Below, in pieces: positions 9,133 to 17,450 of a DNA stretch of 64,000 bases. The position numbers were made by a program, and so were the translations under genes. Below the pieces are notes generated by a model. The model searched no databases, was not told the origin of the DNA, and worked only from the letters and a program-made list of their open reading frames with translations. The DNA comes from Allobosea sp. WAO (GTDB taxonomy: Bacteria > Pseudomonadota > Alphaproteobacteria > Rhizobiales > Beijerinckiaceae): assembly GCF_001509835.1 (NCBI RefSeq), contig NZ_JXTJ01000004.1, positions 248,001 to 312,000 of the forward strand, in the 5' to 3' direction. Within the stretch, counting starts at the first letter, position 1, and the number at the start of each line of letters is the position of its first letter.

Positions 9133-9552
9133 TTATGCGGCCGGCGAGCTTTCGCCAGCTTTGGGCGGCAGGCGGGCGATGACCTTGAGCTCGAAATCGA
9201 AGCCGGCGAGCCAGGTCACGCCGACAGCCGTCCAGGCCGGATAAGGTGGCTCGCCGATCTCCTCGGCCCGGACGGCCAGAACCGTGTCGAACTGCGTCTG
9301 CGGGTCGGTGTGGAAGGAGGTGACGTCGATCACGTCGTCGAAGCTCGCGCCCGCCGCCGCAAGCACGGCCCGCAGATTGGCGAAGGCGCGCCTGACCTGG
9401 TCCTCGAACACAGGCTCGGGGGACCCATCCTCGCGGCTGCCAACTTGTCCCGAGACGAAGAGCAGGTCGCCATGCCGGATGGCGGCCGAATACTGATGGA
9501 CATCATAGAGGGCGTGGCGGTCGGCGGGGAAAATCGCGTCACGTTTCTGCAT
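9133..9552 (-). CDS. RidA family protein
   Basis: The 139-residue protein belongs to the RidA/YjgF/UK114 family, small trimeric enzymes of which the best known hydrolyse reactive enamine and imine intermediates from amino acid metabolism. Supporting blocks are SAAIRHGDLLFVSGQVG, the FANLRAVLAAAGASFDDVIDVT segment and PAWTAVGVTWL near the C-terminus. The catalytic arginine of true RidA (usually in a C-terminal R-x-x-V-x-V segment) is not obvious here, so this may be a different subgroup. It ends 14 bases from the recG stop (convergent) and lies 82 bases downstream of the SDR gene on the same strand. Confidence 0.85.
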   Translation of the reverse strand: MQKRDAIFPADRHALYDVHQYSAAIRHGDLLFVSGQVGSREDGSPEPVFEDQVRRAFANLRAVLAAAGASFDDVIDVTSFHTDPQTQFDTVLAVRAEEIGEPPYPAWTAVGVTWLAGFDFELKVIARLPPKAGESSPAA

Positions 9553-9634
9553 GGCATCGCCTCGAGGAAGTTCGAATCAGAGGTTGGATTGAGACCCAGC
9601 CGTATTGTGCTTGGTGGGCCGGCTGGATGAACGC

Positions 9635-10483
9635 TTAGAGCCGCGCGAGCTCGGCCTCGGTGAAGTCGGCCGCGACCGAGATCTCCTTCTGGCTGTCGAG
9701 CTCTTCGATCCGGCCGCTGAGCGCCTTCCGGATGCCGGCATAGGCGTCGGCGCCGAGCACGAGCCGCCTGGGGAGCGGTCCTTTCTGGTCGGCGAGCCTG
9801 ATCATCGCCTCGGTCACCCGTTCGGGATCACCCTTGACTACCCAGGAGCCGCGAACCGCCGCGCGGGTCTGCCCGACGGGCGTCTCCTCGTAGGCTGCAA
9901 GCGGTTCGGCGTGGGCGAGATTGCCGCCGAACTCCGTGCGCGTCGGACCGGGCTCGACCAGGGTGAGCTCGATGCCGAAAGATACCACCTCGAGCGCCAC
10001 GGTCTCGACGAAGCCCTCGATGCCCCATTTGGTCGCGTGATAGAGACCGAGGCCGGGATAAACGATCTGCCCGCCCTCACTCGAGAGCTGCTGAATCCGG
10101 CCGCCACCTTGTTTGCGCAGATGCGGCAGAGCCGCCTGGATCAGCGTGATCGAGCCCATGAGATTGGTCGCGACGATGTCGCGGACCTGCTGGTCGTTCA
10201 CCTCTTCGGCCGCGCCGACGAGACCATAACCGGCATTGCTGACGACGATGTCGATACGGCCGCGCTCTTCGAAGGCGCGGTCAACTGCAGCGCGCACCGA
10301 AGCCTGATCCCTGAGGTCGAGCGCGACGATGCTTAGTCGCTGCGGATAGCGTTCGCACAGGTCTCGAAGCGTGTCAGCGCTGCGGCTGGTTCCGACGACG
10401 TTATCGCCGCGCGCCAGCGCCTTGCGCGCCAAGAGCCGGCCGAGCCCGGACGAAACGCCGGTTATGAGCCAGGTTTTCTGCAT
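9635..10483 (-). CDS. SDR family oxidoreductase
   Basis: A short-chain dehydrogenase/reductase of 282 residues. The start at 10483 gives MQKTWLITGVSSGLGRLLA with the nucleotide-binding TGxxxGxG motif close to the N-terminus, and AGGAG sits nine bases upstream. A longer frame exists but adds unconserved sequence. NAGYGLVGA supplies the NNAG-like motif and GLYHATKWGIEGF the catalytic YxxxK. The acidic residue after the second strand is replaced by SRSADT, which favours NADP(H). It is divergent from a LysR gene across 99 bases, so that regulator probably controls it. The substrate is unknown. Confidence 0.88.
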   Translation of the reverse strand: MQKTWLITGVSSGLGRLLARKALARGDNVVGTSRSADTLRDLCERYPQRLSIVALDLRDQASVRAAVDRAFEERGRIDIVVSNAGYGLVGAAEEVNDQQVRDIVATNLMGSITLIQAALPHLRKQGGGRIQQLSSEGGQIVYPGLGLYHATKWGIEGFVETVALEVVSFGIELTLVEPGPTRTEFGGNLAHAEPLAAYEETPVGQTRAAVRGSWVVKGDPERVTEAMIRLADQKGPLPRRLVLGADAYAGIRKALSGRIEELDSQKEISVAADFTEAELARL

Positions 10484-10582
10484 GTCCCACATCTCCTGAT
10501 TTGACACCGGCATGAGATAGAGGCGAAGCATTGCGCGGATTAGCCGTTGAAATCGGCACAGGTTGATGCAGAATTTCCAGCA

Positions 10583-11476
10583 ATGGCTCGGCCTTCGCTC
10601 AACGACCTCACGGCTTTCGTGGCCGTCGCCACCCGGCGCAGCTTCCGCCATGCGGCCGATGAGCTCGGGATGGCGCCGTCCACGCTGAGCCATGCGATGC
10701 GTGCCCTTGAGGAGCGCATGGGCGTGCGCCTGCTCAACCGCACGACGCGCAGCGTCTCACCGACCGAGGCGGGCTTCGAACTGCTCGGCCGACTTCAGCC
10801 GGCCCTCGCCAGCCTGGACGATGCCCTTGACAGCATCGCGGCGTTCCGCGGCAGCGTGACCGGGAACGTCCGGATCAATGTGCCGCGGCTGGTGGCCACG
10901 CTTCTGGTGCGCGAAGTGCTGCCCGTGATGGCCGAGCGCTTTCCGGGCGTGGTCGTCGACATCGTCGTCGAAGGGCGGCTGGTCGACATCGTATCGGCCG
11001 GCTTCGATGCCGGCGTGCGCCTCGCCGGATCGATCCACAAGGACATGGTCGCCGTGCCGCTTGGCGCCACGATCAGCTTCATCTGCGTTGCGTCACCGGC
11101 CTATCTCGAACGCTTCGGCGAGCCGGGCAGCCCTGAGGAACTGGAGAGCCACCGCTGCATCGGCCACCGGATGCCCAGCGGCAAGCTCTATCGCTGGGAG
11201 TTCGAACGGGCCGGACAGGAGCTGACGATCGAAGTTGGCGGACCGGTCATCCTCGACGATGAGGAACTGATGGTGGACGCCGCGATCAACGATCTCGGCA
11301 TCGCCTATGTTGCCAGCCCGGCCGCCGAGACGGCCTTGGCCGCGGGACGCCTGCGACGGATACTCACCGCCTGGACGCCGGCTCCGGAAGCGGTGGCGGT
11401 CTATTTTCCCGGGCATCGCGCCGTGCCGCCGGCGCTGCGGGCCTTTCTCGATGTCGTCAAGACGCTGCAAAAATAG
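10583..11476 (+). CDS. LysR family transcriptional regulator
   Basis: A 297-residue LysR-type regulator. The N-terminal winged helix-turn-helix reads [37 protein letters not shown]. The effector-binding domain follows ([16 protein letters not shown]), of the subgroup that resembles DmlR/AaeR-like regulators. I chose the ATG at 10583, which places MARPSLNDL at the N-terminus, over an earlier in-frame ATG at 10547. It is divergently arranged with the SDR gene, the usual position for the target of a LysR regulator. The inducer is unknown. Confidence 0.9.
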   Translation: MARPSLNDLTAFVAVATRRSFRHAADELGMAPSTLSHAMRALEERMGVRLLNRTTRSVSPTEAGFELLGRLQPALASLDDALDSIAAFRGSVTGNVRINVPRLVATLLVREVLPVMAERFPGVVVDIVVEGRLVDIVSAGFDAGVRLAGSIHKDMVAVPLGATISFICVASPAYLERFGEPGSPEELESHRCIGHRMPSGKLYRWEFERAGQELTIEVGGPVILDDEELMVDAAINDLGIAYVASPAAETALAAGRLRRILTAWTPAPEAVAVYFPGHRAVPPALRAFLDVVKTLQK

Positions 11477-11545
11477 CCGGCAGCAATCCCGATCAAGCAC
11501 GCATATCGCGGCCTCGTCATGGTGCCGACGCTTCGTGAGAACCCT

Positions 11546-12379
11546 ATGGACCCGATCAAGAAAGCGCTCTGGTGCATCGAAAGCCGCTTCGCCGCGCCGC
11601 TCTCGCTCGACGAGATCGCCGAGGTCAGCGGTGTCTCTCGCTTCCATCTGGTGCGCGCCTTCGGCGTGGCGACCGGCCGCCCGGTGATGCGCTATGTGCG
11701 CGAACGGCGGTTGACCGAGGCGGCGCGTCAGCTCGCCAATGGCGCGCCCGACATCCTCTCGGTCGCGCTCGACTGGGGCTATGGCTCTCACGAGGCTTTC
11801 ACCCGCGCTTTCCGCGAGCAGTTCGGCCTCACGCCGGAAGAGCTGCGGGCCCGGCGCGATCTGTCGTCGCTCACCCTCGTGGAGCCGCTTCCCATGAACG
11901 CCATGTCTTCCAGCCCGCTGGCCGAGCCGCGCCTCGTCACCGGAAAACCGTTGCTGATCGCCGGATTCGGCGGCCATTTCTCGGTCGAGAATACCGCCGG
12001 CATTCCGCTGCTCTGGCAGAAGATGATCCCGCATTTCGGGCATATCCCCGGCCAAATCGGGCATGTCGCCTTTGGCGTGAGCCATAACTGCGACGAGCAC
12101 GGAGCCTTCGACTACATCGCCGGTGTCGAAGTCTCGAGCTTCAGTGAATTGCCGGAGGAGTTCGCGCGGTTGCGCGTGCCCGAGCAGAACTATGCACTCT
12201 TCGAGTACGACGGACACATCACCGGAATCAAAAAAGCGTTCGAATTCATCTGGCGCGACTGGCTGCCGCGATCGGGGCGCGAGCCGGCCCTGGGGCCGAC
12301 CCTGGAACGGATGGACGAGCGCTTCGACGGGAAGACCGGCAACGGCGTCGTCGAGATCTGGCTCGCCCTCAAGGGCTGA
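11546..12379 (+). CDS. AraC family regulator with GyrI-like effector domain
   Basis: The first ~110 residues form an AraC/XylS DNA-binding domain with two helix-turn-helix motifs (SLDEIAEVSGVSRFHLVRAF and ILSVALDWGYGSHEAFTRAF). The rest is a GyrI-like small-molecule-binding domain (LLIAGFGGHFS..., GVEVSSFSELPEEF). This layout resembles Rob-type regulators, which respond to drugs or other lipophilic compounds. The start at 11546 gives MDPIKKALWCIES, typical for the group. An ATG at 11519 is possible. The stop overlaps the convergent DUF502 gene by 11 bases. Confidence 0.88.
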   Translation: MDPIKKALWCIESRFAAPLSLDEIAEVSGVSRFHLVRAFGVATGRPVMRYVRERRLTEAARQLANGAPDILSVALDWGYGSHEAFTRAFREQFGLTPEELRARRDLSSLTLVEPLPMNAMSSSPLAEPRLVTGKPLLIAGFGGHFSVENTAGIPLLWQKMIPHFGHIPGQIGHVAFGVSHNCDEHGAFDYIAGVEVSSFSELPEEFARLRVPEQNYALFEYDGHITGIKKAFEFIWRDWLPRSGREPALGPTLERMDERFDGKTGNGVVEIWLALKG

Positions 12380-13091
12380 TCCGGCCCCCATCGCCGTTGG
12401 CGCCGTTGCGTCCCGGGGCATCGCCAGGCTGGATCATCCCGGCGGACATGATCAGCTTGGCGCCCTCCTCGACCGAGATCGCGACCTCGACCACCTCCCT
12501 CCTGGGCAGATAGAAGAAGAAGCCGGTGGTCGGGTTCGGCGTGCAGGGCAGGAAGACGCCGATCTGCTCGTCGCCGTCAGGCAGCTTGCCGGCGATCTCG
12601 GGCGCCGCCTCCTGCGCGATGAACACGATCGACCACATGCCGGGCTGCGGAAACTGCACCATGCCAACCTTGCGGAACGAGGTACCGGACTGGGAGAAGA
12701 TCGTCTCGAAGACCTGCTTCACGCCCTTGTAGAGCCCGCGCACCACCGGCATCCGGTTGAGCAGCGCCTCACTGGCGCCGATCAGCGTGCGCCCCACGAG
12801 ATTGGCGGCGAAGAAGCCGAGCAGCGTCAGCCCGACCAGGGCGAAGACCACGCCGAAGCCGGGCACCGGAAAGCGCAGATAGGTGTCCGGCCAGAACTGC
12901 GCCGGAACCAGCGGCTTCACCCAGCCATCGACCAGATTGACGAACCACCATGTCACCGACGCGGTGATGGCGAGAGGCGCCGCCAGCACAAGCCCGGTCA
13001 GGAAATAGCGCCGCAGTCGGGTGCCGAAGCTCGGCCGCAACAGGTCGGGATGGACGACGAGATGCGGATCGGGCGGGCGGTCTGCGACCAT
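12369..13091 (-). CDS. DUF502 family membrane protein
   Basis: The 240-residue protein belongs to the DUF502 family of uncharacterised inner-membrane proteins. It has two hydrophobic segments near residues 30-50 (FLTGLVLAAPLAITASVTWW) and 75-100 (FGVVFALVGLTLLGFFAANL). A soluble domain follows with the family blocks RMPVVRGLYKGVKQVFE and GVFLPCTPNPTTGFFFYLPR. The C-terminal tail is rich in Gly and Asn. The function is unknown. Its stop overlaps the end of the AraC-type gene. Confidence 0.9.
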   Translation of the reverse strand: MVADRPPDPHLVVHPDLLRPSFGTRLRRYFLTGLVLAAPLAITASVTWWFVNLVDGWVKPLVPAQFWPDTYLRFPVPGFGVVFALVGLTLLGFFAANLVGRTLIGASEALLNRMPVVRGLYKGVKQVFETIFSQSGTSFRKVGMVQFPQPGMWSIVFIAQEAAPEIAGKLPDGDEQIGVFLPCTPNPTTGFFFYLPRREVVEVAISVEEGAKLIMSAGMIQPGDAPGRNGANGDGGRISP

Positions 13092-13217
13092 CGACTATCC
13101 TGGGCTTCTGTCGGATCCAAGCTCTGCGGGGGGCTGCAACCCTGCACCGCAATATGCGACGATAGCCGAGCAGCCGCTTCTGGCTAGTCCCTGATTCCTA
13201 GGTATCGACAGGCGCGC

Positions 13218-13613
13218 GTGTCCGAGCCTTCCAGAATGCCGAGCCCCTGGCGCCGCCACCTTTACTTCGCCGCAGGCTGGTTGCTGACCGCCATCGGCGT
13301 GATCGGGCTCGTGCTGCCGCTGATGCCGGGCACCATTTTCCTGATCGCCGCGGCCTGGTGCTTCTCGCGCTCGTCGCCGCGCTTCGAGGCTTGGCTGATC
13401 GGCCATCCCAAGCTCGGACCGCAGGTCGTGGCCTGGCGGCGGACCGGTTCTATCGCGCGGCGGACCAAGTACATCGCCTGCGGCTCGATGGTCCTGAGCT
13501 TCGCGCTGGTCGCGGCGAGCGACGCGCCGCCCGTCGCCTTGTGGGTGACCGGTGCCTGTCTGATCGCGGCGGGCACCTATGTCGCCAGCCGGCCGGAGCC
13601 GGCGGGCGATTGA
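13218..13613 (+). CDS. DUF454 (YbaN-like) inner-membrane protein
   Basis: A 131-residue membrane protein of the DUF454/YbaN family. The signature GWLLTAIGVIGLVLPLMPGT and AAAWCFSRSSPRFEAWL are both present, with three or four hydrophobic helices and a GPQVVAWRRTGSI loop. The start is a GTG at 13218; an ATG six codons later is possible. The function is unknown. It is divergent from the DUF502 gene across about 126 bases and convergent with glmS. Confidence 0.88.
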   Translation: MSEPSRMPSPWRRHLYFAAGWLLTAIGVIGLVLPLMPGTIFLIAAAWCFSRSSPRFEAWLIGHPKLGPQVVAWRRTGSIARRTKYIACGSMVLSFALVAASDAPPVALWVTGACLIAAGTYVASRPEPAGD

Positions 13614-13626
13614 TTCAGGCGCGGTT

Positions 13627-13728
13627 GGAGCATGGGCCCCGAAAAGTGGAGTGCGGCTTTCGAGGGAGCCGATGCAGAATCAAAGGGCTAGACCATCGGA
13701 CCGAGTATCGTATTCGGTCCGATGGTCT
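13627..13728. repeat. Probable Rhizobiales intergenic repeat ending in a 15-bp hairpin
   Basis: The stretch between the DUF454 gene and the glmS stop ends in a perfect 15-base-pair hairpin (13690-13704 with 13714-13728, 9-base loop). The preceding segment (GAGCATG..CCCGAAAAGTGG) resembles, from memory, a widespread degenerate repeat of Rhizobiales genomes. No T-tract flanks the hairpin. Because it sits at a convergent gene end it could still act as a bidirectional transcription stop. Membership of a repeat family would need a genome search. Confidence 0.5.
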
Positions 13729-13733
13729 GGCGC

Positions 13734-15560
13734 TCACTCGACCGTGACCGACTTCGCCAGATTGCGCGGCTGGTCGACGTCCTTACCCATGAAGACGGCC
13801 GTCTGATAGGCGATCATCTGGATCGGCACGGCGTAGACGATCGGCGCGAAGAGCGGGTCCATCTCCGGCATGATGATCGTCGCCTCCGGCACGATGCCGC
13901 ATTCGGCGGCGCCCTTGGCGTCGGTGATCAGAATGATTCGGCCACCGCGCGCCGCGACTTCCTGCATGTTGGAAGCCGTCTTCTCGAAGAGCGCATCGTG
14001 CGGCGCGATGACGATGACCGGCATCTCCTCATCGATCAGCGCGATCGGGCCGTGCTTGAGCTCGCCCGCCGGATAGCCTTCGGCGTGGATGTAGCTGATT
14101 TCCTTGAGCTTCAGCGCACCTTCCAGCGCCAGAGGGAAGGCTGTGCCGCGGCCGAGATAGAGCACGTCGCGGGCCCGCGACAGCTTGCGGGAGAGCTTCT
14201 CGATCTCCGGCTCCAGAGTGAGCGCCTCTGCCATCAGTCCCGGCAGCGCGATCATTTCCTGGACGTATTTCGCTTCCTGCTCGGCAGTGAGCGTGCCGCG
14301 CGCCCTTGCCGCCGCGAGGGCGAGGCCGGCGAGCGCCGTCAGCTGGCAAGTGAAGGCCTTGGTCGAGGCGACGCCGATCTCGGGGCCGGCCAGCGTCGGC
14401 GCCACGACATCGCTCTCGCGGGCGATGGTCGAGGTCGGCACGTTGACGACGGAGAGCACGTGCTGGCCCTCCTGCCTTGCGTAGCGCAGGCAGGCGAGCG
14501 TGTCGGCGGTCTCGCCGGACTGCGAGACGAAGAGCGAGAGCCCGTTCGCCGGCAGCGGCGCCTCGCGGTAGCGGAACTCGGAGGCGACATCGATCTCGAC
14601 TGGCAGGCGCGCCAGCCGTTCGAACCAGTACTTGGCGGTGAGGCCGGCGTAATAGGCGGTGCCGCAAGCCGAAATCGAGAGGCGCGACAGGCTCTTCCAG
14701 TCGAAGGGCGGCTCGAAGGGCAACCGCGCCTGACCGTTGGCCATGTCGATATAGTGGGTCAGCGTGTGGCCGACCACCTCCGGCTGCTCGTAGATCTCCT
14801 TGGCCATGAAATGGTGGTGATTGCCCTTCTCGACCAGGAAGGCGCCGGCGGCGACACGCTGGGCGCGGCGCTCCACCTGGGTACCTGAGGCGTCGAAGAA
14901 GGTGGCGCCCCTGCGGTTCAGCACCACCCAGTCGCCCTCGTCGAGATAGGCGATCAGATTGGTGAAGGGCGCCAGTGCCAAGGCATCGGAGCCGAGATAC
15001 ATCTCGCCATCGCCGATCCCAACAGCCAGCGGCGAGCCCTTGCGCGCGCCGATCAGCAGATCCTCTTGCCCCTCGAACAGGAACGCGAGCGCGAACGCCC
15101 CGCGCAGGCGCGGCAGGCAGGCGCCGACCGCCGCGACCGGGTCCTTGCCGCGGTCGAGTTCGCGGGTGACGAGATGGGCGACGACTTCGGTGTCGGTCTC
15201 GGTTTCGAAGACATGGCCACCGGCCTGGAGCTCTGCCTTGAGCTCTCGGAAGTTCTCGATAATGCCGTTGTGAACGACCGCGAGCTTGTCGGTGGCGTGC
15301 GGATGGGCGTTGGTCTCGTTCGGCCTGCCATGCGTAGCCCAACGGGTGTGACCGATGCCGATCAACCCGTCGAGCGGCTCGCTCGAGAGCCTGACCTCGA
15401 GATTCTTGAGCTTGCCTTCGGCGCGGCGACGGCTGAGCCTGCCACCTTCGAGCGTGGCAACCCCGGCGGAATCATAGCCGCGATATTCGAGCCGCCGCAG
15501 CGCCTCGACGACCTGGCCGGCGACTGCCTGCTTGCCGAGAATGCCCACGATCCCGCACAT
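13734..15560 (-). CDS. glmS: Glutamine-fructose-6-phosphate aminotransferase (isomerizing)
   Basis: GlmS makes glucosamine-6-phosphate from fructose-6-phosphate and glutamine, the first step toward UDP-GlcNAc for peptidoglycan and lipid A. The start at 15560 gives MCGIVGILGKQ, placing the N-terminal nucleophile cysteine at position 2 as required; the frame extends further upstream but that would bury the cysteine. The length of 608 residues is exact for the family. The N-terminal glutaminase domain (GIGHTRWATHG) is followed by two SIS sugar-isomerase domains (SISACGTAYYAG, SQSGETADTLA) and the C-terminal LAKSVTVE. glmU lies 202 bases upstream on the same strand. Confidence 0.97.
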   Translation of the reverse strand: MCGIVGILGKQAVAGQVVEALRRLEYRGYDSAGVATLEGGRLSRRRAEGKLKNLEVRLSSEPLDGLIGIGHTRWATHGRPNETNAHPHATDKLAVVHNGIIENFRELKAELQAGGHVFETETDTEVVAHLVTRELDRGKDPVAAVGACLPRLRGAFALAFLFEGQEDLLIGARKGSPLAVGIGDGEMYLGSDALALAPFTNLIAYLDEGDWVVLNRRGATFFDASGTQVERRAQRVAAGAFLVEKGNHHHFMAKEIYEQPEVVGHTLTHYIDMANGQARLPFEPPFDWKSLSRLSISACGTAYYAGLTAKYWFERLARLPVEIDVASEFRYREAPLPANGLSLFVSQSGETADTLACLRYARQEGQHVLSVVNVPTSTIARESDVVAPTLAGPEIGVASTKAFTCQLTALAGLALAAARARGTLTAEQEAKYVQEMIALPGLMAEALTLEPEIEKLSRKLSRARDVLYLGRGTAFPLALEGALKLKEISYIHAEGYPAGELKHGPIALIDEEMPVIVIAPHDALFEKTASNMQEVAARGGRIILITDAKGAAECGIVPEATIIMPEMDPLFAPIVYAVPIQMIAYQTAVFMGKDVDQPRNLAKSVTVE

Positions 15561-15762
15561 GCGATGCCTCTTAACGTCGTTGTCGGTGCGAACCGCCATA
15601 AAGCGCGGCGTCGCGAATGCGAAATCACGTTGGGTGTCCAACTGTGAACGAAAGCGAGGCGACGGCGCCGCGCCACGTCCGGACATCGGCGTCGCCGACC
15701 CCCAGCGCCCGGCCCGGACGAGGCCGGTCGCGTCTCGTCAGCCCCTTCTAGCGCCTCACGCG

Positions 15763-17127
15763 CTAAAGGCCAGCTTTTCGCGCCTTTGCAGCGGCACGGA
15801 ACGCCGCTGCCCAGCCCTGGCGCTCGATCTGCCTGCCGCGCGCGACTGCGAGAGAATCTGGCGGAACATCGCGGGTGATCACCGAGCCGGAACCGACATA
15901 GGCGCCGGCGCCAATCGTCACGGGCGCGACCAGCGCCGAGTTCGAACCGACGAACGCGCCCTCGCCGATCACCGTCTTCGACTTGAAGAAGCCGTCGTAA
16001 TTGCAGGTGATGGTACCAGCGCCGATATTGGCACCGGCACCGACCTCGGCGTCGCCGATATAGGTGAGATGGTTGACCTTGGCGCCCGCCCCGATCGTCG
16101 CGGCCTTGATCTCGACGAAGTTGCCGACCTTCGTCCCCTCGGCGAGATCGGCGCCCGGCCGCAGCCGGGCATAGGGCCCGATCGTCGCGTTCGCGCCAAT
16201 GCTGGCGCCTTCCAGATGCGAGAAGGCGTGGATCACCGCGCCATCGGCGATGCTGACGCCTGGACCGAAGACGACGTTGGGCTCGATCAGCACATCGCGG
16301 CCGATGTGCGTGTCATGGCTGAAGAACACGGTTTCGGGCGCGACCAGGGTTGCGCCGGCCGCCATCGCCTCGAGGCGCCGGCGCTTCTGGAAATCCGCCT
16401 CCGCGCCGGCGAGCTGCGCCCGGTCGTTGACGCCCTGCACTTCGGCCTCCGGCGCGATAAGCGCGACCGTCATCAGCCCCTGCCTGCGTCCGACTTCGAC
16501 GGCATCCGTCAGATAGTATTCGTTCTGGGCGTTGGCGCTGCCGATCGCTTCGAGGATGGCGAGGGCGTGCTTGCCGTCGAGCGCCATCAGGCCGGCATTG
16601 CAGAGGCGAATGGCGCGGGTCGCTTCGTCGGCATCCTTGTGCTCGACGATCGCCTCGAGCTGGCCGTCACGGGTGACGAAGCGGCCATAGCCGGCGGGAT
16701 CGCGTGCCTCGAAGCCGAGCGCCGCGACGCCTGCCCCCTGTCGCAGCGCCTGCCTCAGGCCGGCGTAGGTCTCAGAACGGACCAGGGGCGTATCGGCGAA
16801 GGCGACGAGCACATCGTCATGGCCTTCGGCGAGGCTCTCGCGCGCAGCCAGGACGGCATGAGCAGTGCCCTTGCGTTCCACCTGCACTGCGATCCGGGCA
16901 TGGGGAGCGAGCCTGGCCACCTCGGCGGCGACGTCCGGTCGGTCGGGACCGATCACCACCACGAGCGAATCCGCTCCAGCGGCCGAGACTGCCGCCAGGG
17001 CGTGCCCGAGCAGCGACCGCCCCGCCATTTCGTGAAGCACCTTCGGCCGGGCGGATTTCATCCGCGTCCCCTCGCCGGCCGCGAGGATGATGGCGAGGCA
17101 GGTTCGGGCGGACTGCATTTCCGTCAT
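15763..17127 (-). CDS. glmU: Bifunctional GlcNAc-1-P uridyltransferase / GlcN-1-P acetyltransferase
   Basis: GlmU acetylates glucosamine-1-phosphate and then couples it to UTP, giving UDP-GlcNAc. The 454-residue protein begins with the pyrophosphorylase domain ([11 protein letters not shown] at residues about 15-25, [13 protein letters not shown]). Its second half is a left-handed beta-helix of hexapeptide repeats, including [15 protein letters not shown] and [17 protein letters not shown]. It is upstream of glmS on the same strand, which pairs two steps of the same pathway. The ATG at 17125-17127 fits the family start. Confidence 0.97.
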   Translation of the reverse strand: MTEMQSARTCLAIILAAGEGTRMKSARPKVLHEMAGRSLLGHALAAVSAAGADSLVVVIGPDRPDVAAEVARLAPHARIAVQVERKGTAHAVLAARESLAEGHDDVLVAFADTPLVRSETYAGLRQALRQGAGVAALGFEARDPAGYGRFVTRDGQLEAIVEHKDADEATRAIRLCNAGLMALDGKHALAILEAIGSANAQNEYYLTDAVEVGRRQGLMTVALIAPEAEVQGVNDRAQLAGAEADFQKRRRLEAMAAGATLVAPETVFFSHDTHIGRDVLIEPNVVFGPGVSIADGAVIHAFSHLEGASIGANATIGPYARLRPGADLAEGTKVGNFVEIKAATIGAGAKVNHLTYIGDAEVGAGANIGAGTITCNYDGFFKSKTVIGEGAFVGSNSALVAPVTIGAGAYVGSGSVITRDVPPDSLAVARGRQIERQGWAAAFRAAAKARKAGL

Positions 17128-17450
17128 GATCTTCGAGTCTCATGCTGTCGGTGCGAAAATCGGTCAGCGCGGCTACATCCGAAGCAAGCCATCGATCCGG
17201 CGCAGGCGGGTGCTGCGCCGGGAGTGGATAGCCGATCCCATGCGGATTTGGCAAAGTCGGCTGCGAAGGCGAAAGCGAAGTTGCCGCAAAGCCTTGGCAG
17301 GGAGGGGGCGAGCGATCCTGGGGGATGACCTTGCGAAGGCACGCAAGGTGCTTTTTTTCACCTTACAAAGTGGCGTCCGCTTTCCAGCCCGCCGTAAAAT
17401 GCTCTAGAAGCGCAAAGCGGCCGCTCCGCTGACGGCGCAAGTTGGAACTG
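17128..17450. other. Intergenic region between divergent glmU and opgG
   Basis: This 323-base gap must carry the promoters of glmU (minus) and opgG (plus). It also contains a plus-strand intrinsic terminator at 17328-17358 although no plus-strand gene lies upstream of it. A short frame, 17240-17407, runs through the terminator and has no recognisable product, so I do not call it. The arrangement suggests either a small RNA encoded in 17130-17350 or an attenuated leader for opgG. Confidence 0.6.
17328..17358 (+). terminator. Intrinsic terminator without an obvious upstream gene
   Basis: A perfect 8-base-pair stem, ACCTTGCG/CGCAAGGT, with a 6-base loop is followed by GC and seven Ts on the plus strand. 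This is a textbook rho-independent terminator. On the plus strand the nearest upstream region is the divergent glmU promoter area, so the transcript it ends is unexplained. opgG starts about 90 bases further on. Confidence 0.75.

Noticed and set aside
17240..17407. Short Arg/Lys-rich frame before opgG
   Set aside because: It runs straight through a strong terminator hairpin and has no ribosome binding site or recognisable product.
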